NCBI RefSeq assembly: GCF_900590755.1
Contig: NZ_UUOC01000001.1
Coordinates: 558,001-622,000, forward strand
DNA from: Pseudomonas viridiflava
GTDB lineage: Bacteria > Pseudomonadota > Gammaproteobacteria > Pseudomonadales > Pseudomonadaceae
Direction of reading: 5' to 3'
DNA: 64,000 nt
The position numbers were made by a program, and so were the translations under genes. Of the stretch, positions 26,845 through 36,508 are shown in pieces. The notes beneath the pieces were generated by a model. It made no database searches and was not told where the DNA came from. It saw only the letters and a list, made by a program, of their open reading frames with translations. Within the stretch, counting starts at the first letter, position 1. Each line of letters begins with the position of its first letter.

Positions 26845-27864
26845 CTACTGCGCAGCACGCACCTTGGCGATTTCCTCGTACATTGTCTTCACCAGACCGG
26901 CATCGACAGTCTGGGAGAATTTGTCGACGACGGGCTTCACCTTCTCGCGGAAACGATCCATTTCTGCTGGCGAAATATCGTTGATTGCAATGTGCTCGGC
27001 CAGGTTGCTACGAGCGGTGTCCATGCTCTTGGCGGTGACCTCGCGCTGGTATTGCTGGGCTTTGGCTGCAGCGTCATGGATCAGCGCTTTTTCATCGTCG
27101 TTCAAACGGTTCCAGGTTTTCTGGCCGATGATCAGCGATTGCGGGTTGAAGATGTGACCGGTCACGGAGAGGTATTTCTGCACCTCGTAGAATTTGTTGC
27201 CTTCGATCACCGTGAACGGGTTTTCCTGACCGTCGATGGTGCGCTGTTCAAGGCCGGTGTAAACCTCCGGGAACGCCATGGCCACCGGGTTGGCACCCAG
27301 TGCGTTGAAGGTCTCCAGATAGATCGGCGACTGAATTACCCGAACTTTCAGGCCCTGCATGTCCTCGATCTTCGTCACCGGATGCTTGCTGTTGGTCAGG
27401 TGACGGAAACCCAGGTCCCAATAGCCGAGGCTGACCAACCCTTTGCTGTCCAGTTGCGCGGCCAGTTTCTGGCCCACCGGCCCGTCAATCACCGCGTGGG
27501 CTTCCTCGACGTTATTGAACAGAAACGGGAAATCCAGCATCGCAAAATCCGGTGCCTGGGCCGCAAGAATGCCCGAGTTGAGGACCGTGATATCCAGCGT
27601 GCCGCCTTGCAGCGCCGAGACCGTCTGCAAATCGCCGCCCAGTGTGCCACCGGGAAACAGCCGGACCTTGATCTTGCCGCCGCTGCTCTCTGCCAACAGA
27701 TCCGCGAACTTCTGCGCACCCTGCCCTTGTGGGTGTTCCTTGACGTTCTGGAAAGCGAATCGCAGGGTTCGCTCGCGGATATCTGCCGCCTGGCTGCTCA
27801 TGCTGGCGAACAGCAGGCCCGTGGCGCAGGCGCCCGCCAGCAGGGTTTTGATCATTCTTTTCAT
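26845..27864 (-). CDS. TRAP transporter solute-binding protein (DctP family)
   Basis: A 339-residue periplasmic binding protein with a signal peptide ending near residue 26 (SMSSQAA). Family hallmarks include GPVGQKLAAQLDSKGLVSLG, YLETFNALGANPVAMAFPEV and TIDGQENP, the region that binds the carboxylate of sugar acids and related organic acids. GGAG lies eight bases before the ATG at 27864. It is the first-transcribed partner only in function: its gene lies last in the minus-strand order QMP, 51 bases after the large permease gene. Confidence 0.92.
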   Translation of the reverse strand: MKRMIKTLLAGACATGLLFASMSSQAADIRERTLRFAFQNVKEHPQGQGAQKFADLLAESSGGKIKVRLFPGGTLGGDLQTVSALQGGTLDITVLNSGILAAQAPDFAMLDFPFLFNNVEEAHAVIDGPVGQKLAAQLDSKGLVSLGYWDLGFRHLTNSKHPVTKIEDMQGLKVRVIQSPIYLETFNALGANPVAMAFPEVYTGLEQRTIDGQENPFTVIEGNKFYEVQKYLSVTGHIFNPQSLIIGQKTWNRLNDDEKALIHDAAAKAQQYQREVTAKSMDTARSNLAEHIAINDISPAEMDRFREKVKPVVDKFSQTVDAGLVKTMYEEIAKVRAAQ

Positions 27865-27915
27865 GTCACGCTCCGATGTTGTTTTTAGAGGTCGAGTGAG
27901 TCGAGCAACCGGCGC

Positions 27916-29196
27916 TTAACCGGTGAAGAACTTCAGCGGTACAAGCACCAGCGAAGGGAACAGCACCAACAGAAACAGCACTACAAACTGCGCCAGCATG
28001 AACGGCCAGACACCGCGAATAATCTCGTCCATGCTGATCTTTGAAACCCCGCACACCACGTTCAATACCGTCCCCACCGGCGGCGTGATCAACCCGATGG
28101 CGCAGTTGATGAGGAACAGCACGCCGAAATAGACCGGGTCGATACCGGCCATGATCACCGCAGGCATCAGCACCGGCGTTAGCAGCAGGATGGTCGGGGT
28201 CATGTCCATGGCGGTGCCCACCACAATCACCAACAGCATGATCACGATCAGCAGCACGGTCGGGCTGTCCATGAACGGTTCCAGCACACCCACCAACTGA
28301 TCCGGAAGCTCGGCGACGTTTATCAACCAGGACGACACCATGGCCGCCGCCACCAGCAACATCACCACTGACGTGGTCTTGGCCGAGGTCAGCACCAGGT
28401 CGTAGAGCTGGCTGACCTTGAGTTCGCGGTAGATCACCACAGCAACGAACAGCGCATACACCGCCGCCACAACAGCCGCCTCGGTGGGGGTGAAGATGCC
28501 GAATTTGAGACCGAACACGATTATCAACGGCAGGCCCAAGGCCCAGGCGCCGTCCAGCAGTGTGCGCAACACTTCAGCGACGCTGCGTTTGGGTGGCGTC
28601 GCGACGTTCTCCCGACGGGACACAAACCACCAGGCCACGGCCAGGGACACGCCGAGCATCAGGCCCGGCACGATCCCCGCCAGAAACAGTTTGGAAATGG
28701 AAACCCCGGAGGCCACGCCAAACACGATAAAGCCGATGCTGGGCGGAATGATCGGCGCGATGATCCCGCCCGCTGCAATCAGCCCTGCCGAATGCGCGCG
28801 ATTGTGCCCGGCCTGAATCATCATCGGCACCAGCAGAGCCGCCAGCGCTGCAGCATCCGCCACCGCAGAGCCGGACAACGATGCCAGCAGACAGGACGCA
28901 ATGATCGCCACGTAGCCCAGCCCGCCGCGCTTGTGCCCCACCAGGGCCATGGCGATATTGACGATGCGTTTGGACAACCCGCCGGCGTTCATGATTTCAC
29001 CCGCCAGCATGAAGAACGGCACCGCCATCAGCGGAAAGCTGTCCGCGCCGTTGAGCAGGTTCTGGGCGATGATCTGCGCATCGAACATATCGAGATGCAG
29101 CATCAACGCCACGCTGACCAGCAACAGGGCAAAGGCAATCGGGATGCCCAGCGCCATGGTGCCAATCAACGAACCGAGAAAGATGGCCAGGGTCAT
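27916..29196 (-). CDS. TRAP transporter large permease (DctM family)
   Basis: A 426-residue inner-membrane protein with about twelve hydrophobic segments. Typical DctM features are GGIIAPIIPPSIGFIVFGVA and LINCAIGLITPPVGTVLNVV. It carries out sodium-coupled uptake of the acid delivered by the DctP protein. Its ATG overlaps the small permease stop by four bases. Confidence 0.93.
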   Translation of the reverse strand: MTLAIFLGSLIGTMALGIPIAFALLLVSVALMLHLDMFDAQIIAQNLLNGADSFPLMAVPFFMLAGEIMNAGGLSKRIVNIAMALVGHKRGGLGYVAIIASCLLASLSGSAVADAAALAALLVPMMIQAGHNRAHSAGLIAAGGIIAPIIPPSIGFIVFGVASGVSISKLFLAGIVPGLMLGVSLAVAWWFVSRRENVATPPKRSVAEVLRTLLDGAWALGLPLIIVFGLKFGIFTPTEAAVVAAVYALFVAVVIYRELKVSQLYDLVLTSAKTTSVVMLLVAAAMVSSWLINVAELPDQLVGVLEPFMDSPTVLLIVIMLLVIVVGTAMDMTPTILLLTPVLMPAVIMAGIDPVYFGVLFLINCAIGLITPPVGTVLNVVCGVSKISMDEIIRGVWPFMLAQFVVLFLLVLFPSLVLVPLKFFTG

Positions 29197-29756
29197 GGTC
29201 GGGACCTCTCGTTGTTGGCGTGGGAGGGCTGGACGTGCTCCAGCTCGATCTCTGCGTCGCTGTCTTTGACCATGACCAGCTCCTCATCACCCAGCTTGCC
29301 GCTCAGCACCAGGTACAACTCGTAGATCAGGATCGCCGCAGCGCTGGCACCGAACACCAGCCCGGCGGCGTAGAACAATGCCATAGACAGGCCCGAGGCC
29401 GGAGCAACCACATGCACGTTGATGGCCGCCTGCTGCCAGCTGCCACTGAACACCAGCCAGCAGATGTAAAGCATCAGCAGATGGCCGACGACCAGGCAGA
29501 CGCGTTTGCCGGTCGCCGAGAGACGCCGCACCAGGCTGTCGAAGCCCATGTGCGCCCGTTCCTTGAGTGCCACCAGTGAGCCCAGAAAAATCATCCAGAC
29601 GAAGAACCAGCGCGACAGCTCCTCCGAAACGCTGATCCCGGAATTGAATGCATAGCGCAGCACCACGTTGCCGAACACCAGCACCACCATGGCGACCATG
29701 CACAGCACGATCAGCAGCTTCAGTAATTTGAAGTACAACTCGACGATTCTTGTCAT
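29193..29756 (-). CDS. TRAP transporter small permease (DctQ family)
   Basis: A 187-residue four-helix membrane protein, typical of DctQ, including the WFFVWMIFLGSLVALKERAH segment with its conserved arginine-histidine end. I start at the ATG at 29756 (MTRIVELYFK), with GAGG eight bases upstream; a longer frame begins 14 codons earlier without a better ribosome site. The C-terminal tail after the fourth helix is longer and acidic (DSDAEIELEHVQ). Confidence 0.9.
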   Translation of the reverse strand: MTRIVELYFKLLKLLIVLCMVAMVVLVFGNVVLRYAFNSGISVSEELSRWFFVWMIFLGSLVALKERAHMGFDSLVRRLSATGKRVCLVVGHLLMLYICWLVFSGSWQQAAINVHVVAPASGLSMALFYAAGLVFGASAAAILIYELYLVLSGKLGDEELVMVKDSDAEIELEHVQPSHANNERSRP

Positions 29757-30302
29757 TTTCGATGCCTCGCAGTTGTCGCCAGCCGACTGACGCATCACGC
29801 ACAGCGTGACGCAGACGGACCTTGCGATGGAGTGACTCAGGAAATGCGTGCGAGTAATCGTGAGGTCGAGGCAGTCGTGGGCCGGGCACAGTGCGAAGCC
29901 GGGCTGACGACATCAAGAGCGAGCAAAGGCTGCTGCATGTGGGGTAACTCCATGTTGTTTTTATTGTTTTGCTGGCGACATAGGCCAGTTCTGCAACCGA
30001 GAAAATGTACTAACCGGTTAATTCGGTCAATATCAAAAAGCTCAATGGAGCGAAAAATATCTGAAAGTTACTGCCAGAAAAACTCAGCGCCGAGGTAAAA
30101 CTGCACAGTGATGGCTGAAAAAACCTGAAAATCGCCACGAAAAGCTCATAAAGCGTGGGTTTTTAGCTGAATAAAGCGTGCGATTATCGGCCAGCCTAGC
30201 GCTTGCATTACACAGCCATGGATGGAGCAATGATAAGCATAAGTAGCGGCTGAGCCCGCATGAGGCCTAATATGCCACTATTCCGTTCAGCAGATTATTC
30301 CC
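29757..30302. promoter_or_regulatory. Divergent promoter region of the TRAP operon and diguanylate cyclase gene
   Basis: No gene is seen. A short hairpin TCACGC-ACA-GCGTGA occurs at 29795-29809. A LacI-type operator-like palindrome at 30009-30022 is listed separately. The remainder is moderately AT-rich, and the plus-strand gene at 30303 has no strong ribosome site. Confidence 0.5.
30009..30022. promoter_or_regulatory. LacI-type operator-like palindrome
   Basis: ACTAACCGGTTAAT contains the perfect palindrome TAACCGGTTA with the central CG typical of LacI-family operators. It lies about 255 bases upstream of the TRAP small permease gene. A regulator gene is not in the window; this site suggests sugar-acid control. 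Confidence 0.5.
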
Positions 30303-31991
30303 ATGATAAAAGCCAGCCTGCGTAGTCACCTGACCCTCTGGTTCGCTGGCGTCTCGCTGTTGGCATTGGTGAGCGTGGGCTTCTACGTCGGGCATATCGC
30401 GACGGGTCAGGTCAAACAGGCCAGCGGCACGGCACTGGTCAGCACTGCGAAATCAGCCGCTACCATGCTGGGCACTCAATTGCGGGAGCGGCAGCTGGAG
30501 ATTTTCCTGCTCAGCCGGGAACCTCATCTGGTGCGCGGCAATCTGGATGACCCGGACATCTTGCCCTCCATGGAGCTGCGCACGCAGTCGCACTCTGAAT
30601 ATGCCTGGATGGGCGTCGCTGACACCGACGGCCGCGTGCGGCAAGCGGTCAAAGGCCTGCTGGTCAATCAGTCCGTCAAGGAACGGCCCTGGTTCAAGGC
30701 CGGCCTGTTGGGTTCCTACACCGGCGACCCCCATGAAGCCGTGCTGCTGGCCAAGCTGCTGCCCGCAGATGCCAGTGGCGAACTGTTGCGCTTTATCGAT
30801 TTTGCTGCCCCGATCCGCACCGCCGATGGCAGCGTAGTGGGTGTACTCAGCGCTCATGTGCACTGGAACTGGATGACCCGGATAGTCGAGTCCGCGATTT
30901 CCCGGGAAGGCGCGACCTCCGATGTGGAAGTGATGATCGTCAATGGCCAGGGCGCCGTGCTCTATCCACAACAGATGACAGGCCAACAGCGACCCGAGTT
31001 GCTTGCCCAGTTGCAGCAGCGTCCCAGCGCCGAGGGTTGGTCAGTTGCCGACGGTTATGTCAGCAGTGTGTTGGCAGTACCTACCCCGCCCGATGCCGGC
31101 CTGTCTTGGTACATCATCGTTCGGCAACCGCTGGAAAGCGCGTTGTACCCCGCGCATATCTTGCTTTATAAGCTGTTGGCTCTCGGCGTGCTGGCCGCCT
31201 TGGGACTGGCAGTGGTGGCCTATTTCCTGGCGCAACACCTGAGCCGCCCTATCGAGTCGCTGGCCCGGTCCGCGAAGATGGTCCAGGCCAAGCGCACCGG
31301 CGTGACCTTCCCGCAGCAGCATTCGGTGCTGGAAATCGCCCAGCTGGGGCAGTCGATCCAGAGCATGACCGAATCGTTGCTCGGCAAGGAGCGCGAGCTG
31401 CAGGATGCCAATGCATCGCTGGAAGTCACCGTGACCCAACGCACCGCCGCGCTGACTGAAGCCAATGCCGAGCTATTGAAACTGGCGACCCACGATGCCC
31501 TCACGGGTGTTTACAACCGGCGCCGGTTTGACGAAAAACTCAGCGAATGCAGCCAGCTGTTCGAGCGGACCGGGCGACCTTTCGCCCTGCTGTTCATCGA
31601 CGCCGACCACTTCAAGCGAATCAATGATAGTTTCGGCCATGCCATCGGTGATGAAGTGCTCTACCATCTGGCCCGGCTCATTCAGGACAGCGTGCGCCTG
31701 ACCGACTTCGTCGCCCGTTATGGTGGCGAAGAATTTGCGGTCCTGCTGGCAGAAATCGAGGGTCAACAGAGCGCAGCGCTAGTTGCCGAGAACATCCGGG
31801 CCAAGATCGCCAATACGCACTTCCCCACCGTGGGCCAGGTTACGGTAAGCATCGGTATCGGCATGGCTGAAGCGTCGGACGGCAACACCACAACACTGAT
31901 CAAGCGCGCGGACCAACAGCTGTACCACGCGAAATCGTCGGGCCGTAACCGGGTGGCGGGGAATGTTCAACCGGATGATGTGGTGGTGTGA
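30303..31991 (+). CDS. Membrane diguanylate cyclase with extracytoplasmic sensor and HAMP
   Basis: A 562-residue protein: transmembrane helix at about residues 10-32, a periplasmic dCache-like sensor (about 35-275, with the SVKERPWFKAG segment), a second helix (about 283-307), HAMP, coiled coil, and a GGDEF domain. The active-site GGEEF is at residues 474-478 and the inhibitory RxxD motif RLTD is intact at 465-468, so it should make cyclic di-GMP with product feedback. The ligand for the sensor domain is not known. It lies 215 bases upstream of a chemoreceptor gene. Confidence 0.92.
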   Translation: MIKASLRSHLTLWFAGVSLLALVSVGFYVGHIATGQVKQASGTALVSTAKSAATMLGTQLRERQLEIFLLSREPHLVRGNLDDPDILPSMELRTQSHSEYAWMGVADTDGRVRQAVKGLLVNQSVKERPWFKAGLLGSYTGDPHEAVLLAKLLPADASGELLRFIDFAAPIRTADGSVVGVLSAHVHWNWMTRIVESAISREGATSDVEVMIVNGQGAVLYPQQMTGQQRPELLAQLQQRPSAEGWSVADGYVSSVLAVPTPPDAGLSWYIIVRQPLESALYPAHILLYKLLALGVLAALGLAVVAYFLAQHLSRPIESLARSAKMVQAKRTGVTFPQQHSVLEIAQLGQSIQSMTESLLGKERELQDANASLEVTVTQRTAALTEANAELLKLATHDALTGVYNRRRFDEKLSECSQLFERTGRPFALLFIDADHFKRINDSFGHAIGDEVLYHLARLIQDSVRLTDFVARYGGEEFAVLLAEIEGQQSAALVAENIRAKIANTHFPTVGQVTVSIGIGMAEASDGNTTTLIKRADQQLYHAKSSGRNRVAGNVQPDDVVV

Positions 31992-32018
31992 ATAAACGTC
32001 GGAATTGAAATGCTTTCT

Positions 32019-32108
32019 GTGGGACCGGCTTTAGCCGGGAAGACGTCGGTACACTCACTACATAGGCGTCGGCAGAACCGCCGCCTTCCCGGCTAAAGCC
32101 GGTCCCAC
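32019..32108. repeat. Family B REPIN
   Basis: GTGGGACCGGCTTTAGCCGG and its inverted partner CCGGCTAAAGCCGGTCCCAC lie between the diguanylate cyclase gene and the chemoreceptor gene. Confidence 0.9.
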
Positions 32109-32206
32109 GGATCTCTGTTCGTTTCAAAACAGTGTGGGAGACCTGCAGAAGTGCAGCCACGTAAATATAAATAAATAGAACTTGTTACTTTCCAGGGAGC
32201 AGCGGC

Positions 32207-34003
32207 ATGGGTGCGGTAAAGACTTTATACGACTCGATCGAGCGGCAATTCTTCAATACGCTGACCAAAAAACTGTCGAGCCTTTTTCTGCTGGTGCTCG
32301 TCAGCGCCCTGTTGTACTGGATTGCCCTGAGCATCCGTGCCGATATTGCGCTGCAATTGCGCACCGTGCAGCTGGACCCGCAGGTCGCGGGGTTGATCGA
32401 GGCCAAGCTCGATACCCTCAACAACGCGATTCTGTTCAGCACGCTGTTCACCCTGGGCATGGTCAGTTTCATGATCGGCTACTTTCGCCACCTGATCGTG
32501 CGCCCAGTGACCTACATGACCCATGCGCTTGAAGAAATCGCCAATGGTGAGGGCGATCTGTCCAAGGATCTGCCGCTGCTGACCCACGATGAAATTCGCA
32601 CCCTGGCCAGCACCTGCAACCGTTTTCTGGCCAAGCAACGGGAAATCATCAGCAACGTTCAGGCCCTGACAGTACACATTGCCGTGGAGTCGGCACGGTC
32701 ACTGAAAAACATCAGCGACTCCAGCGACAGCGCCACCCATCAGGCACGCTTCGCCAAAGAAGTGATGGATGAGAGCAACACCGCTGTCGGGCGTATTGAA
32801 GAGGTTTCGCATCAGACCCAAGGCATTTCCAGCACCACCGCGCAAAACCTGAGCATGGCCCGCGACTCCTACTCCGAGCTGTTGGAAGTCACCGGCAATA
32901 TCAGCGAAATCTCCCGCAGCCTGGGCGAGTTCGGCACCCTGGTGTCGGCCCTGAACCAGCGCTCGTCGAGCATCAAATCGATCGTCGGGCTGATCCAGCA
33001 GATTTCCTCGCAGACCAACCTGCTGGCACTAAACGCTGCCATCGAAGCCGCCCGCGCGGGTGAAAGTGGTCGCGGGTTTGCGGTCGTTGCCGATGAAGTG
33101 CGAACCCTGGCGCAGAACGTCAGCCGCGCCACGGACGACATTTCCCAGAACATCGACGCCATGTTGCTGGAGGTCAGTTCGACCCACGAGCAAACCACCC
33201 AGATCAGCCAGAGTGCCCAGGAAACCCAGAAAGTCGTGGAGCGGGCCTCGGGGCACTTCGAAAGCATGATCGTCGACTTCGAATCCACCAACGGCAAGCT
33301 CGCCGACATCGCCGGGCACATTCAGCAGTTTGCGGACACCAATACCGGCATCAACCAGCGCGTTACCCGGATCTACGCCGACAGTCAGTCCATTGATCAA
33401 CGCATGCAGCATTCGGCCGCCGCCACCCGCGATCTGTCGGGGGTGGCCGAGCGGGTGCAGACCCTGCTGGGCAAATTCGTTCTCGGTCATGGCGCGCTGG
33501 ATGCTGCGATTACCCGCGCGAGCCAATGCCGGGATACCTTGCAAGTGCGCCTGGCAGCCGCTCAACGCGAAGGCCTGAATCTGTTCGATCAAAGCTATAA
33601 ATTGATCCCTAACACCGACCCCAAGCAATACCTCACCAGCTACACCGAACGCTTTGCGCAGATCTGTCAGGAAGCATGCGACACCCTCACCAAAGCCACA
33701 CCCGGCGGCATCGTGAGTTTCATCGTCGATAACAAGGGTTATTGCCCGGTCAACAACAGCTGGGTCTCGAAAAAACCTACGGGTGAGCGCGCCGTTGACC
33801 TGCCGGTGTGTCGCAACAAGCGCATGTTCGCTGATCCGATAGGCCTGCGTGCCGCCAGCAACACCCAGCGTTTCCTGCTGCAAACCTACCTGCGCGACAC
33901 CGGCGAAATCATGACCGAGATCGACGTGCCGTTCTTCTTCGAAGGCCGTCATTGGGGGAATTTGCGCATGGGGTTTGATGCGAGTTTGTTATTGGCGAAG
34001 TAG
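32207..34003 (+). CDS. Methyl-accepting chemotaxis protein with C-terminal sensor-like extension
   Basis: A 598-residue chemoreceptor. Two helices (about residues 22-43 and 74-94) are separated by only about 30 periplasmic residues, followed by HAMP and the signalling domain with the hairpin tip [20 protein letters not shown] near 265-284. An additional domain of about 150 residues follows from roughly 445 to 598 ([44 protein letters not shown]). It resembles Cache-type ligand domains but is at the cytoplasmic end. Therefore the signal may be sensed in the cytoplasm. No CheB/CheR pentapeptide is seen at the C-terminus. Confidence 0.88.
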   Translation: MGAVKTLYDSIERQFFNTLTKKLSSLFLLVLVSALLYWIALSIRADIALQLRTVQLDPQVAGLIEAKLDTLNNAILFSTLFTLGMVSFMIGYFRHLIVRPVTYMTHALEEIANGEGDLSKDLPLLTHDEIRTLASTCNRFLAKQREIISNVQALTVHIAVESARSLKNISDSSDSATHQARFAKEVMDESNTAVGRIEEVSHQTQGISSTTAQNLSMARDSYSELLEVTGNISEISRSLGEFGTLVSALNQRSSSIKSIVGLIQQISSQTNLLALNAAIEAARAGESGRGFAVVADEVRTLAQNVSRATDDISQNIDAMLLEVSSTHEQTTQISQSAQETQKVVERASGHFESMIVDFESTNGKLADIAGHIQQFADTNTGINQRVTRIYADSQSIDQRMQHSAAATRDLSGVAERVQTLLGKFVLGHGALDAAITRASQCRDTLQVRLAAAQREGLNLFDQSYKLIPNTDPKQYLTSYTERFAQICQEACDTLTKATPGGIVSFIVDNKGYCPVNNSWVSKKPTGERAVDLPVCRNKRMFADPIGLRAASNTQRFLLQTYLRDTGEIMTEIDVPFFFEGRHWGNLRMGFDASLLLAK

Positions 34004-34017
34004 GAGAAGGTCCCGCA

Positions 34018-34109
34018 CTGTTGGAGCGAGGCTTGCCCGCGAAGTCAGGCGCCTCGGTCCGTCAGGTTCACCGCGTCATCGTTCTTCGCGGGCAAGCCTC
34101 GCTCCAACA
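34018..34109. repeat. Family C REPIN
   Basis: CTGTTGGAGCGAGGCTTGCC and its inverted partner (CGGGCAAGCCTCGCTCCAAC) form a hairpin downstream of the chemoreceptor gene. It is almost identical in arms to the element inside the acyl-CoA synthetase gene. Confidence 0.9.
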
Positions 34110-34139
34110 ACCCCTCCCCCCAAACGCTAAAACCTGACG

Positions 34140-34158
34140 AATGAGAACAATTCCGTTA
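34140..34158. promoter_or_regulatory. Probable Fur box upstream of iron importer
   Basis: AATGAGAACAATTCCGTTA matches the left half of the Pseudomonas Fur-box pattern well (AATGAGAA) and the right half partly. It lies about 80 bases upstream of the binding-protein gene. Confidence 0.5.
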
Positions 34159-34239
34159 CCCTAGCCGCACATTTTTATGGCGGTTTTGTCGTGCCAGTCT
34201 CGACCGATTCGCCCTCATCCATCTGGAATGGGCTCTCTT

Positions 34240-35382
34240 ATGCACCTACTCAAGCACCTCGCGGCCGGTATCGGTCTGATCCTGGCAGGCCAAACCCTGG
34301 CCCATGCCACTACCTACCCGCTGACCGTTACTGACCTTTCCAACCGCCAGGTCGAGATCAAGCAAGAGCCCAAGCGCATCGTCCTGCAAGATGGCCGCGA
34401 CCTTTTTACCCTCGCCCTCCTCGACCGCGCCGACCCGTTCCAGCGCATCGTGGCCTGGAACAACATCGTCAAGCGTTCTGACCCCAACACCTGGCAAGTC
34501 TTCGAAAATCAGTGGCCCAAGACAGCTAATCAGGCCACCGACATGAAGTTCGGCGATGATGGCGACCTGAACCTTGAAGCCGTGGTCGCGGCCCGTCCTG
34601 ACCTGCTGGTCTTTCAGACTCGCGCCCGGGCTTCCCTGGAAAATGCCGGTGTTGCCCAGAAGCTGGCAGCCCTGAACATTCCCGTGCTGTTTGTCGACAG
34701 CGATCTGGACCCGGTGGTGAACAGCCAGAAAACCGTGACCTTGCTGGGCCAAGTCCTGAACCGCGAAACAGAGGCCAAGGAATACATCGACTTCTACAAA
34801 GGCCGTCTCGCCCAAGTCGAAGCCATCACCGCCAAACACTCGAAAAAACCGCTGGTATTCGTTGAAGCCAAAGCCGGGCAAGGCGGCGCGACGGCCTGCT
34901 GCTTCACCCATGGCGACGTTTACTGGGGCAAGTTGATTCAAGCCGCCGGTGGCGTGAACCTGGGTTCGAACCTGCTGCCGGGCGCAACCGGCGATGTCAC
35001 GCTGGAAACCGTTCTGGGCAAACAGCCTGATGTGTATGTAATGACCGGTAGCCGCTTCCCGGGCAACACCTCGGTGTCGCCGCCGTACGGCTTCGGTGCC
35101 AACGTTCAGCAGGATGCCATCGACAAATCCCTGAGCCTGCTGCAGAAACGCCCCGGCTTCGCGCAATTGAAGGCCAGTCAGGAAGGTCGCGTGTACGGCA
35201 TCTATCACCAGTTCTACGCCAGCAGCTGGAATATCCTGGCGGTGGAAAACCTCAATCAGGCGCTCTATCCGGACAGCGCCAGACAACTGGACCCCGCCGC
35301 CAGCCTCAAGGCGATGTTCGGCCTGACCGGTATCAAGGCAGTGCCCGCGATTCTGTATTCCCCCGCACCTGCCAACCGTTGA
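34240..35382 (+). CDS. Ferric-siderophore-type periplasmic binding protein (FecB/TroA fold)
   Basis: A 380-residue binding protein of the helical-backbone iron class. The signal peptide is MHLLKHLAAGIGLILAGQTL with cleavage near AHA. Conserved parts include ALLDRADPFQRIVAWNNIV near residue 65, NLEAVVAARPDLLVFQTR, and LGSNLLPGATGDVTLETVLG. I choose the ATG at 34240; an alternative start at 34228 gives four extra residues. It precedes the permease and ATPase genes, and a Fur-box-like site lies upstream. It probably carries a ferric-siderophore or heme. No TonB-dependent receptor is adjacent. Confidence 0.85.
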   Translation: MHLLKHLAAGIGLILAGQTLAHATTYPLTVTDLSNRQVEIKQEPKRIVLQDGRDLFTLALLDRADPFQRIVAWNNIVKRSDPNTWQVFENQWPKTANQATDMKFGDDGDLNLEAVVAARPDLLVFQTRARASLENAGVAQKLAALNIPVLFVDSDLDPVVNSQKTVTLLGQVLNRETEAKEYIDFYKGRLAQVEAITAKHSKKPLVFVEAKAGQGGATACCFTHGDVYWGKLIQAAGGVNLGSNLLPGATGDVTLETVLGKQPDVYVMTGSRFPGNTSVSPPYGFGANVQQDAIDKSLSLLQKRPGFAQLKASQEGRVYGIYHQFYASSWNILAVENLNQALYPDSARQLDPAASLKAMFGLTGIKAVPAILYSPAPANR

Positions 35383-35395
35383 TTGACGAGCAATC

Positions 35396-36508
35396 ATGAC
35401 CACCCCGATCACTACCGCTATCGATACTCCGAAGACGGCTCAACCCATGCCAACTGCCACCAGCTACCAGACCCGCTACGCCAATACGGTGTGGCGGCGC
35501 AGCATCCTGCTGGTGGCGCTGCTGGTCATCGCCGTGCTGGCGTTCGTTGCCGACCTGATCGTCGGCTCCGGCACCCTGACCTTTGGCGAGGCCATCAGCG
35601 GCTTGCTGCAACCAGACAGCGTCGATGCCAGCACCCGGGTGATTCTCTGGGAATTGCGCATGCCGATGACGCTGATGGCGGTACTGGCGGGCACCTGCCT
35701 GGCGCTGGCCGGGTTGATGATGCAGACCGTGCTCGACAACCCCTTGGCCGAGCCTTTCACATTGGGTATCTCGTCAGCGGCGGGGTTCGGTGCGTCACTG
35801 GCGCTGGCCTTTAATTTTTCCCTGGGTAATGCCTTGCCGGGCTTCGGTGCCGACCTGTTGGTCACCGGCAATGCCTTCCTGTTTTCGTTACTCACCGTGG
35901 GCATCATCCTGCTGCTGACCCGTGGTCATGTCGGCTTGCAAGCCATCACCCTGCTGGGCATCGCCGTGCACTTCGTCTTCAGCTCGCTGCTGGGGCTGGT
36001 GCAGTACGTAGCCAGTGTCGATCAGTTGCAAAGCATCGTGTTCTGGCTCATGGGTTCGTTGCTCCACGCGACCTGGAATAAAGTCGCGCTCTGCGCCGTG
36101 ATCGCAGTGATTGCCATCCCGGTGGTGCTGGTCCAGGCCTGGGCCCTTACAGCCTTGCGCAGCTTTGGCGAACAAGCGGTGGTGTTCGGCATTCCGGTAC
36201 GGCGCATTCGCACCGTGATGCTGATGCTGGCTGCGTTGCTGGCCGGTGCCGTAACGTCGGTGGTGGGCATCATCGGCTTTGTCGGGCTGGTCGCCCCCCA
36301 TGTGGCGCGGCTGCTGGTGGGTGAAGATCAACGCTTCACCATCGGCGTGACCATCGCCTGCGGCATCATCTTCGTGACCCTGGCTTCGCTGGCCAGCAAA
36401 CTGATCGTGCCGGGCGCGGTCTTGCCGATCGGCATGGTGACTTCGCTGATCGGTCTGCCGTTCTTCATCATCCTTATCCTGCGCGACCGGAGACTGACAT
36501 CCCGATGA
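35396..36508 (+). CDS. FecCD-family iron ABC transporter permease
   Basis: A 370-residue permease with about nine to ten helices and the FecCD hallmarks TLTFGEAI, LAGLMMQTVLDNPLAEPFTLGISSAA and VVGIIGFVGLVAPHVARLLVG. A single permease gene in the operon implies a homodimer, as for BtuC. Its N-terminal 30 residues are hydrophilic and unusually threonine/proline rich. It follows the binding-protein gene by 13 bases and overlaps the ATPase start by four. Confidence 0.92.
   Translation: MTTPITTAIDTPKTAQPMPTATSYQTRYANTVWRRSILLVALLVIAVLAFVADLIVGSGTLTFGEAISGLLQPDSVDASTRVILWELRMPMTLMAVLAGTCLALAGLMMQTVLDNPLAEPFTLGISSAAGFGASLALAFNFSLGNALPGFGADLLVTGNAFLFSLLTVGIILLLTRGHVGLQAITLLGIAVHFVFSSLLGLVQYVASVDQLQSIVFWLMGSLLHATWNKVALCAVIAVIAIPVVLVQAWALTALRSFGEQAVVFGIPVRRIRTVMLMLAALLAGAVTSVVGIIGFVGLVAPHVARLLVGEDQRFTIGVTIACGIIFVTLASLASKLIVPGAVLPIGMVTSLIGLPFFIILILRDRRLTSR

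Noticed and set aside
26381..26984. Several overlapping open frames across the REPIN array on both strands
   Set aside because: They translate the repeat units (for example GLPANQ/GLAREPAAS peptides) and change phase with unit length, so they are not genes.
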